Shown here piece after piece: positions 1 to 6,136 of a DNA stretch of 8,200 nucleotides. The translations under genes and the position numbers were made by a program. The notes beneath the pieces were generated by a model. That model did no database searches and was not told the origin of the DNA. It worked only from the letters and a program-made list of their open reading frames with translations. The DNA is from Actinomycetales bacterium (GTDB lineage: Bacteria > Actinomycetota > Actinomycetes > Actinomycetales > Cellulomonadaceae): positions 1 to 8,200 of the forward strand of contig JAAZAC010000119.1 in the NCBI GenBank assembly GCA_012514545.1, in the 5' to 3' direction. How positions within the stretch are numbered: position 1 is the stretch's first letter; each line of letters opens with the position of its first letter.

Positions 1-3
1 CAT
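1..3 (-). CDS. Start codon of a leftward gene outside the window
   Basis: Only an ATG (complement of positions 3-1) is visible, so the product cannot be named. The call rests on the Shine-Dalgarno GAGGAG lying on the minus strand at 15-10, six bases upstream of this ATG, which is ideal spacing. If real, this gene is divergent from the nitrilase gene and both are driven from the roughly 100-bp region between them. The alternative is a chance ATG in the interior of another gene. Confidence 0.5.
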
Positions 4-9
4 GGCGGA

Positions 10-15
10 CTCCTC
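10..15 (-). promoter_or_regulatory. Ribosome binding site of the leftward gene
   Basis: The minus strand reads GAGGAG here, with six bases to the ATG at 3-1. It is the main evidence that a gene begins at the left edge. It is a good match to the anti-Shine-Dalgarno sequence, and such purine runs are not abundant in this C/G-alternating DNA. Confidence 0.5.
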
Positions 16-27
16 GGGTCGGTGCGC

Positions 28-57
28 GGGGACGGTCGTGGGGACCCTCCAGGGGAC
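28..57 (+). repeat. Three GGGGAC boxes at 12-bp spacing
   Basis: GGGGAC occurs at 28-33, 40-45 and 52-57, so each copy begins exactly 12 bp after the previous one. The 6-bp spacers differ from each other. The array lies in the intergenic stretch between the putative leftward gene and the nitrilase gene, where an operator would be expected. No recognisable -35/-10 pair was found around it. A regulator-binding role is inference; chance is possible because G runs are common in this genome. Confidence 0.35.
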
Positions 58-107
58 ACCCGTACCGACCGGCGCCGCCCGGCGGACTCATCGGGGAGAA
101 TCGGCTC

Positions 108-908
108 ATGAGCGTCCGGGTCGGCATGGGGCAGATGCTCGTCGAGCCGGGCGAGCCGGAGGCGAACCTCGCCCGCGCGGTCGACGTCGTCCGCGCGGCC
201 GCCGCCGCGGGGTGCGCCGTCGTGGTGCTGCCGGAGTGCCTCGACCTCGGCTGGACCCACGAGTCCGCGCGCACGCTCGCCCAGCCCGTGCCGGGGCCCG
301 CGACGGCGCGCCTGGCCGCGGCCGCCGAGGGCGTCCTCGTCGCCGCGGGCCTCGTCGAGCGGGACGGCGACCGGCTGCACAACACCGCGGTGCTGCTCGC
401 CGACGGCGCGGTCCTCGCCCGGCACCGCAAGGTGTCCGAGCTGGACATCGCCCTGACCCTGTACACGCCGGGCACGTCCCTGGCCGTGACCGCGACGCCG
501 GTGGGCGTCGTCGGCCTGGACGTCTGCGCGGACAACCTGCCCGCCTCGCTCGCCCTCGGCCGGGCGCTCGGGCAGATGGGCGCCCAGATCCTGCTCTCGC
601 CGTCGGCGTGGGCCGTGCCGCCCGACCACGACGAGGCGGCCCACCCCTACGGCGACCTGTGGCTGGGCTCGTACCGGGCGCTCGCCACGGAGTACCGCAT
701 GCCCGTCGTCGGCGTGAGCAACGTCGGCCCCGTCGTCGGCGGCGCGTGGGACGGGCACCGGTGCATCGGCTGCTCGCTCGCCGTCGGGCCCGACGGCGAG
801 GTGCTCGCCCGGGGCCCGTACGACGCCGAGGCCCTCCTCATCGTGGACGTCCCGCTCCGCGACCCCGACGACCTGCCCGATCCGATCCGCGCCGCGCGCG
901 CCGGCTGA
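108..908 (+). CDS. Carbon-nitrogen hydrolase (nitrilase superfamily)
   Basis: This 266-residue protein is a probable cytoplasmic amidase or ureidase-type enzyme that cleaves non-peptide C-N bonds; the substrate cannot be read from the sequence. The Glu-Lys-Cys triad is present: E43 in LPECLDLGW, K108 in RHRKVSEL and C140 in GLDVCADNL. The length is normal for a one-domain nitrilase-superfamily enzyme, and the C-terminal part (SLAVGPDGEVLARGP) has the usual Gly-Asp-Gly turn. The Cys-x-Asp is followed by N-L-P-A-S rather than the common R-[FY]-P, so it belongs to a side branch, not to the well-known Nit2 or amidase types. The ATG start is supported by GGGGAG at 93-98, nine bases upstream. The NYN gene follows after 10 bp, so the two are probably co-transcribed. 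There is no signal peptide. The family call is firm; the substrate is unknown. Confidence 0.92.
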   Translation: MSVRVGMGQMLVEPGEPEANLARAVDVVRAAAAAGCAVVVLPECLDLGWTHESARTLAQPVPGPATARLAAAAEGVLVAAGLVERDGDRLHNTAVLLADGAVLARHRKVSELDIALTLYTPGTSLAVTATPVGVVGLDVCADNLPASLALGRALGQMGAQILLSPSAWAVPPDHDEAAHPYGDLWLGSYRALATEYRMPVVGVSNVGPVVGGAWDGHRCIGCSLAVGPDGEVLARGPYDAEALLIVDVPLRDPDDLPDPIRAARAG

Positions 909-913
909 GAGGA
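907..913 (+). promoter_or_regulatory. Ribosome binding site overlapping the nitrilase stop
   Basis: GAGAGGA overlaps the TGA stop of the nitrilase gene (906-908) and sits five bases before the ATG at 919. The overlap fixes the NYN start and implies that ribosomes ending on the first gene assist initiation of the second. Confidence 0.7.
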
Positions 914-918
914 CCCCG

Positions 919-2145
919 ATGCCCGAGACGACCGAGACGACGCGGCGGCTGCGCTGCGCGCTCTTCGTGGACTTCGACAACGTCTACCTCGGGCTGCGCC
1001 GGCTCGACCCGGAGGCGGCCGCCGCGTTCGCGGGGGAGCCCGGGCACTGGCTCGCGGCGCTCGAGACGGGCACCGACGAGGACGGCGACTTCTCCCGCCG
1101 GTTCCTCGTCCGGGCCTGCTACCTCAACCCGTCCGCGTTCAGCCAGTTCCGGCCGAACTTCACGCGGGCCGGCTTCACGGTGGTCGACTGCCCGTCCCTG
1201 ACCCAGCAGGGCAAGAGCTCCGCGGACATCAACCTCGTGCTCGACGCGGTGGACGCGCTCGCGGCGTCGACGCGGTACGACGAGTTCGTCATCGTCTCCG
1301 CCGACGCCGACTTCACGCCGCTCGCGCTGCGCTGCCGGGCCGCCGACCGGCGCGTGACGATCGTGACGGCGAGCCCGGCCGCGAGCGCCTACCGGGCCGT
1401 GGCGGACACCGTCGTGACCGCGGACCAGCTCGCCGAGCTCGTGCGGCCCCCGGCCGTCGACGACCCCGCGGTCGCGGACGTCGCGGCGGTCGCGCCGGCG
1501 CAGGCCCCGGCGGCGGGCCCGGTGCCCCGCACCCCGGCGCGCCGCGCCGTCCTGCGGATGGTGCGCGCGGCCGACCAGCCGCTCAACGGCGGCCGGGTGG
1601 CGCAGGCGGCGCAGCAGGCCGACCCGACGCTCGGGCCCGACTGGGGCGGCGCGGGCAGCTTCTTCCCGTGGCTGAGCCGCACGGTGCCCGAGGTCGCCGC
1701 CGCGCAGGGCTTCGTGTGGGACCCCGAGCGGTTCAGCGAGGCCGACCTGCCCGGCGCGGGGGGCGTCGACCTGCCCCCGCTGCAGCGCCAGGTCGTCGCG
1801 GTCACCGACATCCCGAACCTGCCCACGGAGCGGTACCGGGTGCTGCTCGAGGCGCTCGCGGCGGACATCGCGGAGCACCCGTTCGACCGGCCGGAGACCG
1901 CCCGCCGGGTGCGGGACGCGTGCCAGGCCGCGGGGGAACCCATCGGGCGGGCCTCGGTCAACACCGTCATCGCGGGCGTGCTCTACGCGGGCCTCGACCT
2001 CAGTGAGCCGGTGACGGCGCGCCGCCTGGCCCAGACGTGGGCGGAGAACGTCGTCGGGCTGTGCCGGGGCGCGCGGATGGAGCTCTCGGCCGCGGACGTC
2101 GCCGCGATCAAGGAGTGGGTGGGCGGCGGCCTCGTCAAGGGCTGA
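919..2145 (+). CDS. NYN-domain putative ribonuclease with LOTUS-like region
   Basis: This 408-residue soluble protein begins with a NYN (LabA-like, PIN-fold) domain at about residues 10-175. The acidic metal-site residues are all visible: D18 and D20 in FVDFDNVYL, D103 and D109 in the SADINLVLDA stretch, and D129/D131 in SADADFTPL. PIN/NYN domains are metal-dependent RNases, so RNA cleavage is expected but unproven. An Ala/Pro-rich linker (about 177-206) follows. Residues 207-275 resemble a winged-helix OST-HTH/LOTUS domain, with LNGGRVAQAAQQADPTLG followed by GSFFPWLSR; this domain binds RNA or protein partners elsewhere. Residues 285-405 form a helical, acidic third domain that I cannot assign; an OST-HTH-associated domain is one possibility. 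The start has a good Shine-Dalgarno sequence overlapping the nitrilase stop. The gene is probably the second in an operon, but the link between an amidohydrolase and an RNase is not clear. The NYN call is firm; the LOTUS call is moderate. Confidence 0.9.
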   Translation: MPETTETTRRLRCALFVDFDNVYLGLRRLDPEAAAAFAGEPGHWLAALETGTDEDGDFSRRFLVRACYLNPSAFSQFRPNFTRAGFTVVDCPSLTQQGKSSADINLVLDAVDALAASTRYDEFVIVSADADFTPLALRCRAADRRVTIVTASPAASAYRAVADTVVTADQLAELVRPPAVDDPAVADVAAVAPAQAPAAGPVPRTPARRAVLRMVRAADQPLNGGRVAQAAQQADPTLGPDWGGAGSFFPWLSRTVPEVAAAQGFVWDPERFSEADLPGAGGVDLPPLQRQVVAVTDIPNLPTERYRVLLEALAADIAEHPFDRPETARRVRDACQAAGEPIGRASVNTVIAGVLYAGLDLSEPVTARRLAQTWAENVVGLCRGARMELSAADVAAIKEWVGGGLVKG

Positions 2146-2162
2146 CCCACAGCCGCCGCCCA

Positions 2163-2180
2163 GGCACGGCACAGCGTGCC
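2163..2180 (+). other. Short stem-loop after the NYN gene
   Basis: GGCACG (2163-2168) pairs perfectly with CGTGCC (2175-2180) around a 6-base loop, 17 bp after the NYN stop and 28 bp before the next start. There is no U tract, so it is not a standard intrinsic terminator. It could attenuate read-through or protect the upstream mRNA end, or be chance pairing in GC-rich DNA. The rest of the 62-bp gap (2146-2207) shows no promoter that I recognise. Confidence 0.3.
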
Positions 2181-2207
2181 CGCAGCGGCGCCGGGCAGCC
2201 TGCCGCC

Positions 2208-2564
2208 ATGAGCGACGACGCAGCACCCGCCACTCCGTCCCCGCCCACCCCGCCACCCGCGGCCGCGCCCAGTCCGCCGCCCGCTCCGCCGCCCGCTGCG
2301 CCGGCCGGGGACGGGCGCTGGGCGCGCCGCGGCACCATGCTCGCGGTGGTCGCCGGCGCCGTCGTCGTCGCGGGCCTGCTGTTCGGCGGCGGGTTCGCGA
2401 CCGGCCGGCTGACCGCGCCGGCGGGGCGCGACGCGCCCGCCCCGGTGCGGTGGGAGATCGAGCTGCCCGGGCTCGGCCTGCCCGACGGCGCGGACGCCCC
2501 GGACCGGTCGCCCGACCGGTGGCACCTGCGCGGCGGCCCGTGCGAACGGGGGTCGGTCGGCTAG
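2208..2564 (+). CDS. Small proline-tailed single-pass membrane protein
   Basis: This 118-residue protein is not a family I recognise. Residues 1-35 are acidic at the start (MSDDAAP) and then almost entirely Pro/Ala. A basic cluster (RWARRG, 37-42) precedes one hydrophobic segment at about 43-64, which has Gly-rich packing (FGGGF). The positive-inside rule puts the proline tail in the cytoplasm and the last 50 or so residues outside; that part contains WEIELPGLGLPDG and a single Cys at 112. The ATG is chosen because it is the first plausible start after the NYN stop, but there is no clear Shine-Dalgarno sequence. The metalloprotease gene begins about 20 bp downstream and has the same plan of acidic N-terminus, proline tail, basic patch and single membrane helix, so the two probably form a unit. 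Frame choice is supported by the clean membrane segment. Confidence 0.7.
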   Translation: MSDDAAPATPSPPTPPPAAAPSPPPAPPPAAPAGDGRWARRGTMLAVVAGAVVVAGLLFGGGFATGRLTAPAGRDAPAPVRWEIELPGLGLPDGADAPDRSPDRWHLRGGPCERGSVG

Positions 2565-2574
2565 GTTCGTCCGC

Positions 2575-2580
2575 GGGAGG
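2575..2580 (+). promoter_or_regulatory. Ribosome binding site deciding the protease start
   Basis: GGGAGG ends two bases before the first of two consecutive GTG codons (2583 and 2586). Two bases is too close for initiation, while five bases to the second GTG is normal. The start is therefore placed at 2586, giving MSTQDDD rather than MVSTQDDD. Confidence 0.65.
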
Positions 2581-2585
2581 CAGTG

Positions 2586-3806
2586 GTGAGCACGCAGGAC
2601 GACGACGCAGGGCGGTGGGCCGCCCGGTCGCCCGCCGGGCCGCCCCCGCCCCCGCCGCCCGCCCCGGGCACGACCTGGCTCCCCGGGACGCTGCCCGCGC
2701 CGCCCCCGCCTCCTCCGCTGGGCCCGGCGGCCCCGACGGCAGCACCACCGGTGGCCTGGCCGTCTCCGCCCCCGCCGGCCCCGCCCGCCGCCTGGTCGCC
2801 GGCGCCGCCGCCCCGGCAGCCGACCTGGCCGCCGGGCCCGTCCGCGGGCTGGCCGCCGCCCCGGCAGCCGACGTGGCCGCCGGGCCCGTCCGCGGGCTGG
2901 CCGCCGGCGCCGCCGCCGGCCTGGGCGCCCGTCCCGGTGCGCCGGCGCAGGGGCCCGACGATCCTCGCCACGGTCGTGGTGTGGGCCCTCGTCATGGTTG
3001 TGATCGTCGTCGGCGTCCCGGCGCTGACCCGGCGGGACGCCCCGCCGCTGCGCGCTGACGGCGACCCGTCCGACGTCGTCCGCCTCGCCGACCCCGACCG
3101 CCTGCCCACCCCGGAGGCGCTCGAGCGCACCAGCCCGACGCCCGGCTTCGAGGAGGCCGACACCCGCCTCGCCGCGCCCGTCGAGGCACCCGAGCACCCC
3201 TCCTACCGGTTCCTCGACACGCAGGTGCTGCGCGGCCACCTCGTGCCCATCGCGTGGTCGCCGTGCCGGCCCGTGCACGTCGTGCTCAACCCCGCCGGGG
3301 CGCCCGACGGCTTCGAGGAGGGGCTGCTCGACGCCCTCGGCGTCCTGTCCGAGGCCACGGGCCTCGTCTTCGTGTACGACGGCGAGACCGCCGAGCCCGC
3401 CGACGTCGACCGCGAGGCGTACCAGCCCTACCGCTACGGCGACCGGTGGGCCCCCGTCCTCGCGGCGTGGACCGACGACGACGGCCTCGCCGACCTCGAG
3501 GGCGACGTCGTCGGCCTGGCCATGAGCCACACCGACATCGACCCCGTCAGCGGCGCGCACGTGCGGGTGTCCGGCCTCGTCTTCCTCGACACCGACCTGC
3601 GGCGCTACCCGCGCGACCCGACCGGGCAGCCGGCCTGGGTGTCCGTGCTGCACCACGAGCTCGGCCACCTCGTCGGGCTCGACCACGTCACCGACGAGAG
3701 CCAGCTCATGCACCCGCAGGACAGCGGGACGCACGTCTCCTACGAGGACGGGGACCGCGCCGGCCTCGCCGAGCTCGGCCGGGGGACCTGCGCGCCAGGG
3801 GTCTGA
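2586..3806 (+). CDS. Membrane-anchored matrixin-type zinc metalloprotease
   Basis: This 406-residue predicted peptidase belongs to the metzincin clan (M10/matrixin-like). Residues 1-118 are acidic and then Pro/Trp-rich, with a 16-residue repeat (RQPTWPPGPSAGWPP, twice). A basic cluster (119-122) and one membrane helix (about 125-146) follow, so the C-terminal part should face outside. The catalytic domain covers about 205-405. Its zinc site HELGHLVGLDH gives H357, E358, H361 and H367, and M375 in QLMHP is the Met-turn. C227 and C402 flank the domain and could form a disulfide. The feature RYGDRWAPVLAAWT is typical of actinobacterial members as I remember them. The enzyme should cleave a peptide substrate at the cell surface; the substrate is unknown. 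No cysteine-switch propeptide is seen. GTG 2586 is preferred over 2583 because of the Shine-Dalgarno spacing. The last 67 bp overlap the convergent EAL gene. Confidence 0.88.
   Translation: MSTQDDDAGRWAARSPAGPPPPPPPAPGTTWLPGTLPAPPPPPPLGPAAPTAAPPVAWPSPPPPAPPAAWSPAPPPRQPTWPPGPSAGWPPPRQPTWPPGPSAGWPPAPPPAWAPVPVRRRRGPTILATVVVWALVMVVIVVGVPALTRRDAPPLRADGDPSDVVRLADPDRLPTPEALERTSPTPGFEEADTRLAAPVEAPEHPSYRFLDTQVLRGHLVPIAWSPCRPVHVVLNPAGAPDGFEEGLLDALGVLSEATGLVFVYDGETAEPADVDREAYQPYRYGDRWAPVLAAWTDDDGLADLEGDVVGLAMSHTDIDPVSGAHVRVSGLVFLDTDLRRYPRDPTGQPAWVSVLHHELGHLVGLDHVTDESQLMHPQDSGTHVSYEDGDRAGLAELGRGTCAPGV
2804..2906 (+). repeat. 48-bp in-frame tandem duplication in the protease tail
   Basis: Bases 2804-2858 recur at 2852-2906 with a 48-bp offset and one mismatch (C2825 versus G2873). 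The period is exactly 16 codons, so it duplicates a Pro/Trp-rich 16-residue unit in the cytoplasmic tail without shifting the frame. The mismatch falls at a third codon position (ACC versus ACG, both Thr), so the protein repeat is unchanged. Near identity at DNA level suggests a recent slippage event, and copy number may vary between strains. Confidence 0.9.
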
Positions 3807-5752
3807 CACGCCGCCGGACGCGGCCGCGGCACGAGCGGGTGGACCGTCGCGAGGTGCTCCTCGATGGCCTCGGGGGCCGCGGGCCGGGCGAAGTGGTAGC
3901 CCTGGCCGACCCGGCAGCCGAGCGCGAGCAGGCGCTGGCGCTGCTCCTCGTCCTCGATGCCCTCGGCGACGACCTCGAGCCGGTACGCCCGGCCGAGCTC
4001 GATGATCGTGCGCACGAGCTGCTGGCCGTCGCCGTCGCTGCCGTCGCCCGAGACGAACGACCTGTCGATCTTGAGGATGTCCACGGGGAAGCGGCGCAGG
4101 TAGCCCAGCGCGCTGTAGCCGGTGCCGAAGTCGTCGAGGGCCACGGCGACCCCGAGCTCCTTGAGCGCCTGCAGGCCGGCGAGCGTCCGCTCGTCGTCGC
4201 CCAGCAGCGCGCTCTCCGTGATCTCCAGGATGAGCGCGTCGCCGGGCAGGCCCGACTCGTCGAGCGCGGCCCGCACGTCGGCGGGGAAGGACGGGTCGCG
4301 CAGCTGCAGCGCCGAGACGTTGACGTTCATGGTCAGGTCCGGCGCGAACCGCCGCCAGCGTGCGACCTCGCGGCACGCCGTGCGCAGGACCCACCGCCCG
4401 ATCGGCACGATCGCGCCGGTGTGCTCCGCCATCGGGATGAAGTCCGACGGCGGCACGGGCCCCCGGGCGGGGTGGGTCCACCGGATGAGCGCCTCGACGC
4501 CGGTGGAGCGTCCCGTGTCCAGCTCGACGATGGGCTGGTAGTGCAGCGCCAGCTCGTCCCGCTCGAGCGCCGTCTGCAGGTGCGCCTGCATCTCGAGGCG
4601 GTCGAGGAGGGCGGCCCGCATCTCGTCGTCGTACGTGACGACGGTGCCGCTGCCGCTCACCCGCGCCCGGTACCCGGCGACGTCCGCGTCGCTGAGCAGC
4701 TCCTCGGGGCCGCCGCCGCGCCCGTGCGCGACCCCGATGGACAGGCCCACGTGCACGAGCGTGCCGTGCACCGTGAAGGGCTGTTCGACGGCGGCGATGA
4801 CGTCCCGCGCGGTGGCCTCGGCCTCGCCCGGCTCGGCGCCCGTGAGGAGGACCGCGAAGTCGCCGCCGCCGAGGCGCGCGACCGTGGCCTCCGGGGTCAC
4901 GGCGTCGAGCAGGCGGCCGGTGACCTGCTGGAGCAGCTCGTCGCCCGCGGCCCGGCCGAGCACCTCGTTGACCGCCCCGAACCGGGCCAGGTGCAGGAGC
5001 AACACCGACACCGCCGGGTCGGGCCCGCGCAGCGCGGTGCGCAGCCGGTCGACGAGGAGCTGGCGTGTCGGCAGGCCCGTCAGCGGGTCCCAGAACGTGT
5101 CCTGCATCGCCTCGAACGTGCGGGCCTCGGTGAGCGCGAGGCTCGCGTGCGCGGCGAACGCCTCGAGGAGGTCCTGCTCGGCGAAGGGCTCGCCGTCGGG
5201 CACGTCGACGACGAGGGCCCCGGCGGGCTCCTCGTGGACGACCACCGGCGCGGCGTGGGGTGCCGTCGCGTCGTCGGCCAGCCGCACCGGCCGGCCCAGG
5301 AGCGCGGCCGCCCCCTCGGTGATCGCGTGCAGGACGGCGGTGAGCGGCTCGCCGCGCGCGATCGCGGCCTGGATCTCCATGAGGGTCGCGAGCACGCGCT
5401 GCTGGCGCTCCGCGCGGTCGTGCGCGCGGACGCGGTCCAGGGCGAGGCCGAGGGCCTCGGCCATGGCGTGCACGAGGGCGGTGTCCTCCTCGTCGAACGC
5501 CCCGCTCGCGCGGCTCACCGCGAGCCGCCCCGTCGAGGACGTCGCCCACTCGGCGACGACGGCGTCCGCGCCGAGCTCGCCGCTGGCGGCGCGCACGTCG
5601 CCGGCGTGCACGGCGGCGGCGTCGGCCCCGACGAGCTCGCGCGCGGCGGCGGCCGCGGCCCGGGCCGTGGCCGCGGGGTCCGCGCAGTCGGCGAGCGCGC
5701 CGAGGAAGCGCACCAGTCGGTGCGCACGCGCGTCTGGCCCGTGCCCGGTCAC
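3740..5752 (-). CDS. GAF-GGDEF-EAL c-di-GMP phosphodiesterase
   Basis: This 670-residue soluble signalling protein has two GAF-like sensor regions (about 15-110 and 115-212), a GGDEF domain (about 218-375), an EAL domain (about 385-640) and a Pro/Arg-rich tail. The GGDEF domain is degenerate: the signature reads GGGDF (295-299), and the metal-binding Asp of the usual D-x-D-x-F is histidine (HLARF, 254-258). Cyclase activity is therefore unlikely, although GTP might still bind. The EAL domain looks complete: E420 in EALIRW, N478, E510 and E513 in LEITES, D540/D541 in DDFGTG, K561, E597 in AEGIE and Q617 in GQGYHF. It should hydrolyse c-di-GMP to pGpG and so favour motility over sessile growth. 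The GTG start has GGAAGG only two bases upstream, which is unusually close. No membrane helices are seen. The stop lies inside the convergent protease gene. Confidence 0.93.
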   Translation of the reverse strand: MTGHGPDARAHRLVRFLGALADCADPAATARAAAAAARELVGADAAAVHAGDVRAASGELGADAVVAEWATSSTGRLAVSRASGAFDEEDTALVHAMAEALGLALDRVRAHDRAERQQRVLATLMEIQAAIARGEPLTAVLHAITEGAAALLGRPVRLADDATAPHAAPVVVHEEPAGALVVDVPDGEPFAEQDLLEAFAAHASLALTEARTFEAMQDTFWDPLTGLPTRQLLVDRLRTALRGPDPAVSVLLLHLARFGAVNEVLGRAAGDELLQQVTGRLLDAVTPEATVARLGGGDFAVLLTGAEPGEAEATARDVIAAVEQPFTVHGTLVHVGLSIGVAHGRGGGPEELLSDADVAGYRARVSGSGTVVTYDDEMRAALLDRLEMQAHLQTALERDELALHYQPIVELDTGRSTGVEALIRWTHPARGPVPPSDFIPMAEHTGAIVPIGRWVLRTACREVARWRRFAPDLTMNVNVSALQLRDPSFPADVRAALDESGLPGDALILEITESALLGDDERTLAGLQALKELGVAVALDDFGTGYSALGYLRRFPVDILKIDRSFVSGDGSDGDGQQLVRTIIELGRAYRLEVVAEGIEDEEQRQRLLALGCRVGQGYHFARPAAPEAIEEHLATVHPLVPRPRPAACQTPGAQVPRPSSARPARSPSS

Positions 5753-5831
5753 GACCTTCCATCGGTGGCCCGCGGCCGGTCCTGAGCGGGTGAGGCCGCC
5801 CGGGTCCCGGACGTAGGCCGAACGGGTGACG
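5753..5831 (-). promoter_or_regulatory. Intergenic region before the EAL gene, possible sigma-28-type promoter
   Basis: On the minus strand CTCA (5786-5783) is followed after 16 bases by ACCGATGG (5766-5759). This resembles the FliA/sigma-28 pattern used by motile actinobacteria (CTCA, about 15-16 bases, GCCGA). Transcription would then begin almost at the GTG start, giving a leaderless or nearly leaderless message, which fits the poor Shine-Dalgarno spacing. The region also holds the palindrome CCGGG-T-CCCGG (5800-5810) and two copies of CGGGTGA (5787-5793 and 5823-5829) 36 bp apart. The promoter assignment is tentative. Confidence 0.3.
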
Positions 5832-6134
5832 TCAGGCGTCGACGAGGGAGAGCCGGACGCGCGGGCGGTCGCCCTCGGCGAGCCCCTCGGCCTCCCGGAC
5901 GGCCCGCTTGACGGGCAGCACGAACGTCTCCCGGCCGGGGAAGATCGACGTCCGCCACGTCGTGGCGCCGATCGTCACCTCCACGCGGAGCGAGCCGAAG
6001 CCCCGCGCCACGTGCTCGCCCGCCTCGAGCAGCTCGTCCGCGAGGTCGGTCGGCATCCAGACGAAGAACCACGCGTCCGTCCGGCGCGCGTCCCAGCGCC
6101 AGAGCTCGGCCTCGAACTCGACCGCGTGCGGCAC
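5832..6134 (-). CDS. DUF1905 domain protein
   Basis: This 100-residue protein consists of a single DUF1905 domain; no biochemical function is established for the family as far as I know. Visible family features are the N-terminal FEAELWRWDARR, the middle WFFVWMPTDLADEL, then GFGSLRVEVTIGATTWRTS and FPGRETFVLPVKRAVR, and a C-terminal hydrophilic strand. This pattern suggests a small all-beta fold with a conserved Trp-Arg-Thr-Ser segment (60-63). The GTG start is preferred because GGAGGG (6146-6141) lies six bases upstream and because the conserved domain begins immediately. The gene starts 2 bp after the MFS stop, so it is translated from the same message as the transporter and the methyltransferase. 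In other genomes the domain is sometimes fused to a YdeI-like region; here it stands alone. There is no signal peptide. Confidence 0.85.
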   Translation of the reverse strand: MPHAVEFEAELWRWDARRTDAWFFVWMPTDLADELLEAGEHVARGFGSLRVEVTIGATTWRTSIFPGRETFVLPVKRAVREAEGLAEGDRPRVRLSLVDA

Positions 6135-6136
6135 GC

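Noticed and set aside
2..1201. Long rightward open frame over the nitrilase and NYN genes
   Set aside because: The translation is Arg/Ala/Pro-rich low-complexity with no domain. It is the +1 shadow of two well-supported genes, which is common at this GC content.
1983..5762. Very long (1259-codon) leftward open frame, with an ATG at 5762
   Set aside because: It runs antisense to three real genes and out of frame with the EAL gene. The composition is Arg/Gly/Ala-rich and no motif is seen.
3254..5785. Rightward 843-codon open frame opposite the EAL gene
   Set aside because: The EAL/GGDEF/GAF motifs on the minus strand are unambiguous, and the plus-strand translation is low-complexity antisense sequence.
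5753..5831. c-di-GMP riboswitch (GEMM) upstream of the phosphodiesterase
   Set aside because: The gap is only 79 bp and lacks the conserved GCAAA-type loop and paired stems of that class.
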